Shown here: piece by piece, positions 28,484-40,231 of the stretch
How the letters are laid out: each line of letters begins with the position of its first letter
Numbering within the stretch: the stretch's first letter is position 1
From: Rheinheimera salexigens
GTDB lineage: Bacteria; Pseudomonadota; Gammaproteobacteria; Enterobacterales; Alteromonadaceae
DNA: 64,000 nucleotides
Direction of reading: 5' to 3'
Assembly: GCF_001752395.1 (NCBI RefSeq)
Contig: NZ_MKEK01000001.1
Span: 1,611,259-1,675,258 of the forward strand
Translations under genes and position numbers: made by a program
Notes under the pieces: model-generated
What the model was told of the DNA's origin: nothing
Databases searched by the model: none
The model's input: only the letters and a program-made list of their open reading frames with translations

Positions 28484-28825
28484 AGTTGATCTCATTTTTT
28501 ATTAATAGTGTTTAGGCTTGTCTATAACCCTGTGCTAGTCATTATCAATATGAAAGTTAACTTTTGTTTACTCTGATATAGGTACGTATTACTAGTCACC
28601 GAGTTAACTATTAAGTCGAAGATTACACTATTAACTTTTGTTGACGATAGTCCTTTTCGTGATTAATTTCGATTTTTAGCTTAACACATTGAAAACAAAG
28701 GATTTATATATTTAATGCGGAAAGTTTAAGTTTCTTAACTACGACTAAAGTCATATAAAGTTAACTTTGCGTATTGAGTTTTACTTTTTTGCAGTTTACA
28801 ATCACTGCAAATAGAGTTTACTAAA
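28484..28825. promoter_or_regulatory. divergent promoter region with two palindromic operator candidates
   Basis: AT-rich gap between the divergent M24 operon and the YheO-type regulator. The perfect palindrome aaagttaacttt occurs at 28553-28564 and 28757-28768, 204 bases apart. A half match (ttaactttt) is at 28631-28639 and a degenerate copy near 28727. The first copy is near the M24 start and the second near the regulator start, which is what one expects of sites for the local regulator controlling both directions. Assignment of the binding protein is inference. Confidence 0.65.
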
Positions 28826-29516
28826 GTGGCCTATGAAATGAGTTTTTCCGCGTATAAATCGTTTAATACAGAGTTATCAGATAAAGACAGGGAATGTTTG
28901 GTCGGTTATTTTCGATTAGCAGATACCATTGCCGATTTCATCGGTCCTCATTGTGAGTTGGTGATCCATTCCTTTGAAAACTTTGAACAGTCAGTAGTTA
29001 AAATAATTAATGGTCATCAAACCGGCCGAGAAGTTGGCTCGCCAATGACAGATTTAGGCTTGAAGATGTTACGTCATGTCGAAAAGACGGGAGAGTTAAC
29101 GCCTAAAAGTTATTTTACCAAAAATAAAGACGGTGCTTTATTAAAGTCGACCACTTGTGTGCTAGCGGGTGAGGGCGGCAGACCTATAGGCATGTTTTGC
29201 ATCAATATGAACTTGTCTTATCCGTTTTCGGAAATCATGCAAACCTTAATGCCGGATATAGCGCAGCACAATGGTGCCGTGATTGAAAACTTTAACTCAA
29301 ATGCAACCGATGTGATTACTCAGGCGTTAGATAATACGATACGCGATATCGAAAATGATCCGACTATTACACTGAAAGGTAAGAATAAAGCCATTGCCAA
29401 GCAACTTTCTTGAGAATGGCATTTTTGAGTTAAAAGATGCAACCCCAATGGTTGCTGAACGTCTGGGAGTAACTCGCCACGCCGTTTATAAATACATCCG
29501 TGAGTTTAAATTGTAA
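28826..29516 (+). pseudogene. YheO/DauR-type transcriptional regulator, frameshifted before its HTH
   Basis: PAS-like YheO sensor domain (about residues 25-140: HCELVIHSFENFEQSVVKII, GMFCINMNL) followed by a C-terminal HTH. The frame stops at 29411-29413 after 195 residues. In the next frame the text continues ENGIFELKDATPMVAERLGV then TRHAVYKYIREFKL, the expected DNA-binding helices, to TAA at 29514-29516. Deleting one T from TTT at 29406-29408 restores a single 229-residue protein. As read, the product lacks most of its DNA-binding domain. YheO-family regulators often control D-amino-acid or similar amino-compound catabolism (DauR is one). Confidence 0.85.
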
Positions 29517-29542
29517 CCCTGAAATAATGAAATAATGAGAAA

Positions 29543-29929
29543 ATGATGAAACAGAAAATACACACAGAAAATGCCCCTGCTGCTATCGGTCCATACTCAC
29601 AAGGTTTGGCTTTTAAAGACTTAGTATTTACTTCTGGCCAGCTGCCACTTGATCCAAACACTATGGCTTTTGCAGAAGGCGGTATTAAAGAGCAATCTCG
29701 GCAATCGCTAGCCAACCTTAAGGCTGTACTTGAAGCTGCAGGAGCTGGGTTAGACAGCGTGTTAAAAACCACTTGTTTCTTATCAGACATGGAAAATTTC
29801 GCTGCATTTAACGAAGTGTACACTGAAGTGTTTGGTACTGACGTTGCGCCTGCTCGTTCATGCATTGAAGCGGCCAGATTGCCAAAAGATGCTTTGGTTG
29901 AAGTTGAAGCTATTGCTTTTATTAAGTAG
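29543..29929 (+). CDS. RidA family imine/enamine deaminase
   Basis: Small protein of 128 residues of the YjgF/YER057c/UK114 (RidA) family. Visible motifs are APAAIGPYSQGLAF at the start, TSGQLPLDP, and CIEAARLPKDALVEVEAIAF, with the catalytic Arg in the last segment. RidA hydrolyses 2-aminoacrylate and related imines released by PLP enzymes. Here it sits directly before dpaL, whose reaction goes through aminoacrylate, so the pairing makes chemical sense. GAGA precedes two adjacent ATGs (29543 and 29546); either may be used. Confidence 0.92.
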   Translation: MMKQKIHTENAPAAIGPYSQGLAFKDLVFTSGQLPLDPNTMAFAEGGIKEQSRQSLANLKAVLEAAGAGLDSVLKTTCFLSDMENFAAFNEVYTEVFGTDVAPARSCIEAARLPKDALVEVEAIAFIK

Positions 29930-29993
29930 CAGTTTTACTTAAGAGGCCATTAACGTGACCTCTTGTTAGCCCTCTCACATTAAAGAGAATTCT

Positions 29994-31172
29994 ATGTTTA
30001 AAGTAACCGATAACCGTTTCTATACTGGTGATAGCAGTCCGCTTTTCACTCGGGAAATTGCCCAGCAGTGCCGTCAGTTTCATGGCCAGATAGAGGGGTA
30101 CACGCCGACACCTCTGGTTTCTTTGCCGCATTTAGCCAAGAAATTAGGCGTGAAATCGATTCAGGTGAAAGATGAGTCGCATCGTTTTGGCCTGAATGCG
30201 TTCAAAGTGCTTGGCGGTTCTTATGCTTTAGCGCGCTTGCTGGCTGAGCATTTGAACGTGGATATTGCAGACATAGATATGAAAACGATAGGTAGCAAGC
30301 TGCCTGAACCGGTAGTTTTTATTACGGCTACAGCGGGTAATCATGGTACTGGCGTTGCTTGGGCTGCACGGGAAATGGGCCAAAAAGCGGTAGTTTATAT
30401 GCCAAAAGGTTCATCTCTGGCCAGTGTTGAGCGGATTAAAGGTTTGGGCGCTGAGTGTATCGTTACTGACGTGAACTATGATGATACCGTGCGCTTGGCA
30501 AGCCAAATGGCCGATGAAAAGGATTGGATCTTAGTTCAGGATACAGCATGGCAAGGCTATACTAAGATCCCAACCTGGATATCTCAGGGCTATATGACCA
30601 TGGCAGATGAAGCCATACAGCAATTACAGGATACTGATTCTGACCTACCGACTCACGTATTTTTACAGGCTGGCGTAGGCGCAATGGCCGGGGGCATCTT
30701 AGGCTATCTAGTGGATGCTTTAGGCAGTGCAAACTTCAAAAGCGTCATCGTTGAACCTGATGCTGCCGATTGTATTTATCGCTCTGGCGAAGCAGGCGAT
30801 ATTGTTAATGTGAGCGGCGACTTAAAGTCTATTATGGCCGGTTTAGCTTGTGGTGAACCTAACCCTGTTACTTGGCCGATCCTTAAAGCGAGCAGCAGCC
30901 AGTTTGTGTCGGTTGCCGATGAAGTTTCTGCCTTGGGGATGCGTATCTTAGGGAATCCGTTGCGTGGCGATAATAAAGTAATCAGTGGCGAGTCAGGCGC
31001 AATTTGCATGGGATTACTGTACTTGCTGGCGACTGATCCTAAAGGCAAACAAATCGCGTCTGAGTTAGGTTTGAATCAAGACTCTAGTATCTTGCTGTTT
31101 AGCACCGAAGGGGATACCAACCAAGAGCGCTATCAACAAATTGTTTGGCAAGGCAAATTAGCCTATTGCTAG
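29994..31172 (+). CDS. dpaL: 2,3-diaminopropionate ammonia-lyase
   Basis: PLP fold-type II enzyme of 392 residues that turns 2,3-diaminopropionate into pyruvate and two ammonia. The PLP Lys is residue 71 in FGLNAFKVLGG, nearly the same as E. coli YgeX. Other marks are VKDESHRFGLN, the TATAGNHGTGVAWAA substrate loop and the glycine-rich QAGVGAMAGGILG phosphate cup. It follows ridA by 64 bases and ends the operon at a strong terminator. The enzyme points to diaminopropionate as the product of the upstream hydrolases. Confidence 0.92.
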   Translation: MFKVTDNRFYTGDSSPLFTREIAQQCRQFHGQIEGYTPTPLVSLPHLAKKLGVKSIQVKDESHRFGLNAFKVLGGSYALARLLAEHLNVDIADIDMKTIGSKLPEPVVFITATAGNHGTGVAWAAREMGQKAVVYMPKGSSLASVERIKGLGAECIVTDVNYDDTVRLASQMADEKDWILVQDTAWQGYTKIPTWISQGYMTMADEAIQQLQDTDSDLPTHVFLQAGVGAMAGGILGYLVDALGSANFKSVIVEPDAADCIYRSGEAGDIVNVSGDLKSIMAGLACGEPNPVTWPILKASSSQFVSVADEVSALGMRILGNPLRGDNKVISGESGAICMGLLYLLATDPKGKQIASELGLNQDSSILLFSTEGDTNQERYQQIVWQGKLAYC

Positions 31173-31259
31173 AGCAATTAAATTTTAGAGCCGGTTATTA
31201 GTGCAGCTTTAAGCATTGGATAAAGGCACCTTAGTTCGACTGAATATTGTTGAGTTAAC

Positions 31260-31299
31260 AACACCACAAGCTACCCATTAAGGCTGTGGTGTTTTTTTT
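31260..31299 (+). terminator. rho-independent terminator after dpaL
   Basis: Stem aacaccaca/tgtggtgtt with inner pairing, followed by eight T (31292-31299), about 90 bases past the dpaL stop. Confidence 0.9.
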
Positions 31300-31349
31300 A
31301 AGGAAAAACAACTGTTACCACTGAGTAAAACTGAATTACCACTATGTAG

Positions 31350-32552
<1,203 letters not shown>

Positions 32553-32763
32553 GATTTTTGTAAAGTAAGTAGATTACAACACCCATTCTGGTTAGCCACA
32601 GTACTTGTCACAGTAATTGGTTCGCGCAAGTGCTCGTTCAGACATCCTGTGTAACCAGCTTGGGGTTCTAATCTTTGTTTATAGAAATCTATCTTTTAGC
32701 TAAGTATTAATAATTTCATTTTTCATATTCATATTTAGTTATTTCGGTGTTTTTGGAGGTTTT

Positions 32764-33618
32764 ATGAGTCAAGATATATTAACTAAAGTCAGTGAACATC
32801 TGGTATTTGGTGGCAAACAAATCCGCTATGAGCACAGCTCGAACACGCTTAACTGTAAGATGCAGTTTTCAGTGTTTTTACCAGCAGAAGCAGAAACGGC
32901 AAAAGTGCCAGCTGTCTATTGGTTGTCGGGGTTAACCTGTAACGATGAAAACTTCTCAAGTAAGGCTGGCGCGCAACGTATTGCTGCTGAATTAGGTATA
33001 GCGTTAATAATTCCAGATACTAGCCCGCGTGGTGAAGGTGTTGCTGATGATGAAAATGCGGCTTATGACTTTGGTTTAGGCGCTGGTTTTTATGTTAATG
33101 CTACCCAAGCGCCTTTTGCCAAGAATTATCAAATGTATGACTATATCTTAAATGAATTACCGCAATTAGTTGAAGCGCAGTTACCGCTGTCAGATAAGCG
33201 GGCGATCAGTGGTCACTCTATGGGTGGTCATGGTGCTTTAGTGATTGGTTTACGTAATACCGAGCGTTACAGCAGTATTTCAGCGTTTTCACCTATCTGT
33301 AATCCCATTAATGCTGCTTGGGGTATTAAAGCGTTAACCGGATTTTTAGGCGAAGATAAGCAACAATGGCAGCAATATGATGCTTCTTTGTTATTAACAG
33401 AAGCTAAAACCTTATTGCCAATATTAGTTGACCAAGGCACCGCAGATAACTTCTTTCCAGATCAACTGCGCACAGAAACGTTAATTACCGCGGCTAAACA
33501 GCATGAGCAAGCGGATATCGAAATACGCTATCAAGAAGGCTATGATCATAGCTATTACTTTATCTCTAGCTTTATTGAGTCACATTTACGCTTTCACGCT
33601 AAGCATTTAAAAACTTAA
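32764..33618 (+). CDS. fghA: S-formylglutathione hydrolase
   Basis: Esterase-D-like serine hydrolase of 284 residues that releases formate and glutathione from S-formylglutathione. The nucleophile motif is SGHSMGGHGAL, with the Asp region DQGTADNF and the His in GYDHSYYF. WLSGLTCNDENF is typical of the family. It completes the formaldehyde detoxification pair with frmA, though a 211-base gap separates them. GGAGG upstream is a strong ribosome binding site. Confidence 0.96.
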   Translation: MSQDILTKVSEHLVFGGKQIRYEHSSNTLNCKMQFSVFLPAEAETAKVPAVYWLSGLTCNDENFSSKAGAQRIAAELGIALIIPDTSPRGEGVADDENAAYDFGLGAGFYVNATQAPFAKNYQMYDYILNELPQLVEAQLPLSDKRAISGHSMGGHGALVIGLRNTERYSSISAFSPICNPINAAWGIKALTGFLGEDKQQWQQYDASLLLTEAKTLLPILVDQGTADNFFPDQLRTETLITAAKQHEQADIEIRYQEGYDHSYYFISSFIESHLRFHAKHLKT

Positions 33619-33637
33619 TTTTGAGATAACCAAACGG

Positions 33638-33667
33638 TTAAGTGCTAATACGTTAAATGCTAATATG
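33638..33667. repeat. 15-bp near-tandem repeat, two copies
   Basis: ttaagtgctaatacg is followed directly by ttaaatgctaatatg, then ttaaag. It lies 3' of fghA, upstream of its terminator. Confidence 0.75.
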
Positions 33668-33717
33668 TTAAAGGATAGAACTGTTCTATTATTAAGTATA
33701 TTTAGCGCAAACCAGAT

Positions 33718-33758
33718 AAAAGCAGCCAAGGTAAGTAACGCTATGGCTGCTTTTTTTT
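33718..33758 (+). terminator. rho-independent terminator after fghA
   Basis: 11-bp stem (aaaagcagcca / tggctgctttt) with a T run of eight from 33751. Confidence 0.9.
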
Positions 33759-33821
33759 GCTTGTAACTATTTTTTTATAACGCAGGTATAATCAAATATT
33801 ATCAATAAGTAGGAGCATTCT

Positions 33822-34247
33822 ATGAACCAAAATAGTAGCTACGATGACAATAATGTATTTGCTAAAATTCTTCGCGACGAATTACCTTGTTTTAAAATTT
33901 ACGAAGATGATTACAGTTTAGCGTTTATGGATATTATGCCGCAGGCAACCGGTCATGCTTTAGTGATACCTAAATTTGCTGCCGAAACCTTACTGGATAT
34001 TCCTGCTGATATGCTGTCCCATACCATGACGACAGTGCAAAAAGTGATGTCAGCTCAAAAATCGACCTTAGGGGTGGAAGGCATTATTTTAATGCAGCTT
34101 AACGGTAAAGAGGCAGGGCAAACTGTACCCCATTTGCATTTTCATTTAATTCCAGAACATTTAGCTAAATTAAAGGGCCATAGCTCAGAAATGGGCGATA
34201 TGGAACAAATTAAAGCTTTAGCTGAAAAAATCAGTACGGTGTTATAA
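33822..34247 (+). CDS. HIT family protein
   Basis: Histidine-triad nucleotide hydrolase/transferase family, 141 residues. The triad HLHFH is at 104-108 within TVPHLHFHLIPEH. The upstream part has FAKILRDELPCFKIYEDD, the usual nucleotide-binding start. Members often hydrolyse adenosine phosphoramidates. TAGGAG precedes the ATG. No operon partner is obvious. Confidence 0.92.
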   Translation: MNQNSSYDDNNVFAKILRDELPCFKIYEDDYSLAFMDIMPQATGHALVIPKFAAETLLDIPADMLSHTMTTVQKVMSAQKSTLGVEGIILMQLNGKEAGQTVPHLHFHLIPEHLAKLKGHSSEMGDMEQIKALAEKISTVL

Positions 34248-34310
34248 GCCTAAGCTGATAACGCTACACTAAACACTTATTACTCAACACTATACTTAGG
34301 CTGGCTATTT

Positions 34311-36299
34311 ATGCGCTTTATCTCAGTATTTTTATCTGTATTTATATTACTTAGCTGTAGCCAGCTACCACCAACCCAGTCAGAAGTGGGTTTGCGTTTA
34401 AGCCTTATCCATATTAATGATACTCACTCACATTTTGATCCCAGCCCAGCAATTGTCAGCGATGCTGATAAACAAGCACTCTATACCTATATTGGTGGCC
34501 ATCCACGCTTATTAACCCAAGCTACTATTCTGCGCCAACAGGCTACGGAACAGGGTATACCGGCGCTATTTTTACATGGCGGCGATGCGTTTAAGGGGAG
34601 TGCTTATTTTGAATTGTTTGAGCAAGAAATTAATATTGATATATTAAATCGCTTACAGTTAGATGCGATGGCAATGGGTAACCATGAGTTTGATATTGGC
34701 CTAACTAAATTAGCTGACTTTATGGCTAAGGTTAATTTTCCCATACTTGCCGCGAATATTGACAGCCAAGCTGAACCCATTTTAAGTAATAGTATTAATT
34801 TACAGCCTTATCAATTGTTTATAGTAAAGAATAATCAATTTATGCCGCTAGCTGATATTAAGCAGGCGGCAGATCAGCCTGTAGTCGCAGTGTTTGGCTT
34901 AGCATTAGAAGATATGCGAGCTATTGCTACGAATACGGGCCATTTAGTATTTAATAATGAAATAGCTAGTGCTCAAGCCACTGTTAATGCGTTAACTAAT
35001 ATGGGTATTAAACACATTATTGCGCTCACCCACTTGGGGAGTCAGCGTGATGTAGCCTTAGCGGCTGGTGTTAATGGTATTGATGCCATTGTGGGGGGCC
35101 ATTCTCATAGTTTATTAGGAGACTTTAGTCATTGGCATTTAGGCCAGCAGCCGGCGTATGCTGAGTTGATTACTAACCCTGACGGCAAAGGTAAAACCTG
35201 TGTACTCCAAGCCGGACAGTTTGCCCAAGCGATGGGTAACGCTATTATTGAGTTTACACCAGCAGGTGAGCTAGTAGCTTGTGTTGGTAATAATACTATT
35301 TTAGCCAGTAATGAATTTTATGTTACTGCTGCTCGTGATGTCGCGAGCCGTATTGCAGCAGAGAAACAAGAACAAACTGAGCGTTATATTGCCGCTTTAC
35401 CCCGCACAGCCATCATGGCTGAAGATGCCACGATGCGGCAAGTATTAAATAGCCAATATTTACCGGCAGTACAACAGGCTTACGGTGCAGCAATTAGCTA
35501 CACTGAAACGGTTATTAATCATGTGAGATTACCAGGCACGGGCGGTAGTGATCAGCATGGATCACAGTTAGCGGGATATATTGCTGATGGCATGACATTT
35601 TGGCTTAATCAACCGTCATTACAGGCTAAAACCGGTAAAAAAGTCGATTTCGCGCTGATAGGCGCCGGTAATATACGTGCAGCTTTGGAAGCAGGGACAG
35701 TTTATGAAGGCAATATTCGCTTAGAGGTACTGCCTTTTGACACGCCATTATCGGTAATGAGTATTCTTGGTGCTGATATCGAAAAATTATTAACCGATAT
35801 TATCAGTGCTAGCTTAGTGCCGGGTGCGCATACCGGTAAATACCCTTATAGCGGTAATTTACGTTATGTCGCCCAGCAAACTGCAAGCGGTGAAGCTAAG
35901 TTAAGTCAACTGCAAGTCTGGCATAATGGACAATGGCAAGATATTGCAGCGGATACTGTCTATACCATGGCAACGACCAGCTATCTAGCTGATGGCAATG
36001 ATGGTTGGCAACATTTACAGCATATCCAACAGCAGCACAGTGATCGAGTGGATATTATTTTACAGTCGACTCAAGCAATACAACAACCTAGTGTGTTTGC
36101 CGTAAAGCGGGTGAATGCCAAGCAAGACAGCAGTGGCGCCATGTCATATTTAGCTGAATATAAAGATGTACCCAGCTTACCCTGCAAAGCAGAAAATACT
36201 GATTGCAAAGCTGCAGCTCAAGCCTTTATCGACTATTTACAAGCTAAGCCTAATCTATGGCAAACACCACGCCAACCCACCGTGACGTTACAACGGTAA
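34311..36299 (+). CDS. 5'-nucleotidase/UDP-sugar hydrolase-like lipoprotein
   Basis: Cell-envelope nucleotidase of 662 residues, lipidated at Cys 16 (LLSC lipobox). The metallophosphoesterase domain shows NDTHSHF, HGGDAFKGSAYF, GNHEFD and GGHSH. The C-terminal 5'-nucleotidase domain carries GAGNIRAALEAG and YLADGNDGW, the substrate-stacking end. It would cleave extracellular nucleotides, UDP-sugars or NAD to nucleosides for uptake. A Cys pair near the end (PCKAENTDCK) may form a disulfide. Confidence 0.9.
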   Translation: MRFISVFLSVFILLSCSQLPPTQSEVGLRLSLIHINDTHSHFDPSPAIVSDADKQALYTYIGGHPRLLTQATILRQQATEQGIPALFLHGGDAFKGSAYFELFEQEINIDILNRLQLDAMAMGNHEFDIGLTKLADFMAKVNFPILAANIDSQAEPILSNSINLQPYQLFIVKNNQFMPLADIKQAADQPVVAVFGLALEDMRAIATNTGHLVFNNEIASAQATVNALTNMGIKHIIALTHLGSQRDVALAAGVNGIDAIVGGHSHSLLGDFSHWHLGQQPAYAELITNPDGKGKTCVLQAGQFAQAMGNAIIEFTPAGELVACVGNNTILASNEFYVTAARDVASRIAAEKQEQTERYIAALPRTAIMAEDATMRQVLNSQYLPAVQQAYGAAISYTETVINHVRLPGTGGSDQHGSQLAGYIADGMTFWLNQPSLQAKTGKKVDFALIGAGNIRAALEAGTVYEGNIRLEVLPFDTPLSVMSILGADIEKLLTDIISASLVPGAHTGKYPYSGNLRYVAQQTASGEAKLSQLQVWHNGQWQDIAADTVYTMATTSYLADGNDGWQHLQHIQQQHSDRVDIILQSTQAIQQPSVFAVKRVNAKQDSSGAMSYLAEYKDVPSLPCKAENTDCKAAAQAFIDYLQAKPNLWQTPRQPTVTLQR

Positions 36300-36333
36300 G
36301 CTGTAACGCTTTAAGCTGTATAGTTTTAAGGTG

Positions 36334-36762
36334 TTAACGCTTAAATTTAGTTTCTAAAATCACCGATGAATTGGTGCGCTCTACACCGTCTAAGTTACCA
36401 ATGTCGTCAAGGATATGACTTAACTGCTCGGTGCTTTGGGCTTGCACTATGGCAATTAAGTCATACTCGCCACTAATTGCATACAGAGCCGAGACTTGCG
36501 GTAAATGTTTTAGTTCGATATTGGTTTTTGCAGTGAGTTTTTGTTTTACCTTAATACTGACATGCGCAGAGACTAATTCGGCAGAATATTTATCACCATA
36601 ATCGACAGAATAACCTTTAATAACACCAGTTTGTTCTAATTTAGCAATACGGGTTTGCACGGTAGAACGTGATATATTTAGCGCCCTTGCTAAGTCTGAA
36701 ATGCTAGTGCGCGCATTGCTTTTTAATAGCACTAATAATCTTTCATCTTCTTTAGTTATCAT
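36334..36762 (-). CDS. Lrp/AsnC family transcriptional regulator
   Basis: DNA-binding regulator of 142 residues. The N-terminal HTH is ISDLARALNISRSTVQTRIA and the C-terminal RAM (amino-acid sensing) domain includes SALYAISGEYDLIAIVQA. ATG 36762 is chosen because the family domain starts right there; a frame to 36792 adds ten residues without a good ribosome binding site. It is divergent from astC, so it is a fair candidate for control of arginine catabolism here. Confidence 0.88.
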   Translation of the reverse strand: MITKEDERLLVLLKSNARTSISDLARALNISRSTVQTRIAKLEQTGVIKGYSVDYGDKYSAELVSAHVSIKVKQKLTAKTNIELKHLPQVSALYAISGEYDLIAIVQAQSTEQLSHILDDIGNLDGVERTNSSVILETKFKR

Positions 36763-38157
<1,395 letters not shown>

Positions 38158-38161
38158 ACAG

Positions 38162-39196
38162 ATGCTAGTGATCCGACCGATCACTAAGGCTGATTTTGCG
38201 GCGTTAAAGCAAATCGCGATTGAATCTGGCCATGGTTTTACGTCATTGCCAGTGAATGATCAGCGCTTAACGCAAAAAATCAGCCATGCCGAGCAAAGCA
38301 TTATTGCTGATGTTAGCCAGCCGGGCGATCAAGGCTATTTATTTGTGTTAGAAGATAGCGAAACCGGTGAAATTGTCGGGACTACGGGTATTGAAGCGGC
38401 AGTAGGCACTAGCACGCCGTTGTATCACTTTCAACAAAATACCATAGTGCATCATAGCGCTGAGCTTAATGTTTTTAACCAATTAAGAACCTTAACGCTA
38501 TGTAACGACTACACTGGCGCATCAGAAATTTGCACCTTATTTTTACGCGAAAGTTACCGCCGTAATCATGCTGGACGGTTTTTGTCTAAAGTACGGTTTT
38601 TGTTTATGGCCGAGCACCCTAAGCGCTTTTCTGACCGGGTTATCGCAGAAATGCGTGGGGCGGCAGATAAAAACGGCCAGCCACCATTTTGGCACTGGTT
38701 ACAACAGCTATTTTTAACTATTGATTTTCCCACGGCCGATCACCTGATAGGCATTGGTAAAAAAGCCTTTATTGCTGAATTAATGCCAAGACATCCCATT
38801 TATGTTGGTTTGTTGCCTGAAGCAGCACAGCAAGTAATTGGCCAGGTGCATCAAAACACCAAACCTGCACTTAAAATGCTGGAAAGCGAAGGCTTTATTC
38901 ATAAAGGTTATATTGATTTATTTGATGCTGGGCCAACTGTTGAAGCTCAACTTAAGCAAATTAAATCGGTAGCAGAAAGTAAAAAAGTGCCGGTAAAGAT
39001 CACACCGATCCAAGGTGATTATACGCTGGCAGTGGCAAATACAAAATTAGAAAACTTTAGAGCCAGCTTTGCCAAGCAAGCGCAATATGATGCACAGCAA
39101 GGCGTGCTGCTTATTAGCCCAGAGTTTGCTGAATTATTGCAGCTTGAGCAAGGTGATATGGCTAGGTTTATCTATTTGGATAAAGTGTCAGCCTAG
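38162..39196 (+). CDS. astA: arginine N-succinyltransferase
   Basis: First step of the AST pathway: arginine plus succinyl-CoA gives N2-succinylarginine. The 344-residue chain starts MLVIRPITKADFAALKQIA and carries GEIVGTTGIEAAVG, ICTLFLRESYRRNHAGRFLS and FLFMAEHPKRF, all typical of AstA. The start is set by the astC stop four bases upstream; an earlier in-frame start lies inside astC. Second gene of the unit. Confidence 0.95.
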   Translation: MLVIRPITKADFAALKQIAIESGHGFTSLPVNDQRLTQKISHAEQSIIADVSQPGDQGYLFVLEDSETGEIVGTTGIEAAVGTSTPLYHFQQNTIVHHSAELNVFNQLRTLTLCNDYTGASEICTLFLRESYRRNHAGRFLSKVRFLFMAEHPKRFSDRVIAEMRGAADKNGQPPFWHWLQQLFLTIDFPTADHLIGIGKKAFIAELMPRHPIYVGLLPEAAQQVIGQVHQNTKPALKMLESEGFIHKGYIDLFDAGPTVEAQLKQIKSVAESKKVPVKITPIQGDYTLAVANTKLENFRASFAKQAQYDAQQGVLLISPEFAELLQLEQGDMARFIYLDKVSA

Positions 39197-39227
39197 TGTA
39201 AGTGTTGCTTAGCTATAAATTAGGTGT

Positions 39228-39260
39228 TGTTTAGGTATTGTTTAGGCGCAGTTTAGGTCT
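39228..39260. repeat. 11-bp near-tandem repeat, three copies
   Basis: tgtttaggtat, tgtttaggcgc and agtttaggtct follow one another between astA and the DUF1338 gene, all sharing the core gtttagg. The unit equals about one helical turn. No function is evident. Confidence 0.75.
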
Positions 39261-39298
39261 AAGTCGTATTAATATTTAATAGTGGAAATAAATTTACC

Positions 39299-40102
39299 AT
39301 GCATACAGATGTAAAAGCGCTTTTTGAAAACTTGTGGCAAAATTATGTTGAAGTTACCCCTTCAGCAAAAAGCGTACATAAGCTTTTAGGCTCGTCGCAA
39401 CAAGACGATATTATTAATGATCACATTGCTTTGCGTACTTTTAATATTGAAAAAGTAGGTTTAGAAAAACTGGCTGCTCATTTTAAAGCTTTAGGTTATG
39501 AAGAGTGTGGTGAATACCATTTTGAAGCAAAGAAATTATACGCTAAGCATTATGAACATGCCGATCGTACTTTGCCTAAAGTGTTTATCTCAGAGTTACT
39601 GTTAGATAAGTGCTCAGATTATTTGCGCGAAACCATTACTGCGTTAGTGGCAAAAATACCTGAGTCTGCAGTAACCGCTGATAACTTCTTATACTCTGGT
39701 ACGCACTGGCAGGTTGATCAAGCTACGTATGAAAAGCTGTTAGCAGAAAGTGAATATGCCGCTTGGGTAGCTGCTTGGGGCTATCGTGCCAATCACTTTA
39801 CCGTTAACGTAAATGATTTAGATAGCTTTGAAACCTTAGAGCAAGTTAATAGTGCATTAAAAGCGGCCGGGTATTTATTAAATACTTCAGGTGGTGAAAT
39901 TAAAGGCACCCCAGAGGTGTACTTAGAGCAATCATCAACATTAGCTGACTTACATCCGGTGCAATTTAGTGATGTAACTGCGACTATTCCTAGCTGCTTT
40001 TATGAGTTTGCCCGTCGTTACCCAATGAGCAACGGTATCTTATATACAGGTTTTGTTGCTGCTTCAGCAGACAAAATATTTGAAAGTACCAATGCGCGTT
40101 AA
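39299..40102 (+). CDS. DUF1338 family, 2-oxoadipate dioxygenase/decarboxylase-like
   Basis: Protein of 267 residues of the DUF1338 family. Characterised long members (HglS/YdcJ) are Fe(II) enzymes converting 2-oxoadipate to 2-hydroxyglutarate. The likely metal His is in NDHIALRTFN, with another in RANHFTVNV and an acid in the C-terminal part (YLEQSS). The gene commonly follows ast genes in Shewanella relatives, as I recall. Here it follows astA directly, where astD would be expected. Its role in arginine breakdown is not known. Confidence 0.85.
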   Translation: MHTDVKALFENLWQNYVEVTPSAKSVHKLLGSSQQDDIINDHIALRTFNIEKVGLEKLAAHFKALGYEECGEYHFEAKKLYAKHYEHADRTLPKVFISELLLDKCSDYLRETITALVAKIPESAVTADNFLYSGTHWQVDQATYEKLLAESEYAAWVAAWGYRANHFTVNVNDLDSFETLEQVNSALKAAGYLLNTSGGEIKGTPEVYLEQSSTLADLHPVQFSDVTATIPSCFYEFARRYPMSNGILYTGFVAASADKIFESTNAR

Positions 40103-40130
40103 TTAAGCCGTACTTTCTGCAATTACCTGC

Positions 40131-40160
40131 AAAAGCCAGCAATATATTGCTGGCTTTTTT
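40131..40160 (+). terminator. rho-independent terminator after DUF1338 gene
   Basis: Stem aaaagccagcaat/attgctggctttt with a two-base centre and a run of T to 40160. Confidence 0.9.
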
Positions 40161-40231
40161 GTTGCGCTAGTAAATGTATAGGCACTATGTTATTAATTCT
40201 ACAGGCTGTTTTAATGGAGCGATTAAGCAGA

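Noticed and set aside
34247..34302. 8-bp inverted repeat (agcctaag/cttaggct) after the HIT gene
   Set aside because: Loop of about 40 bases and no T run; likely chance.
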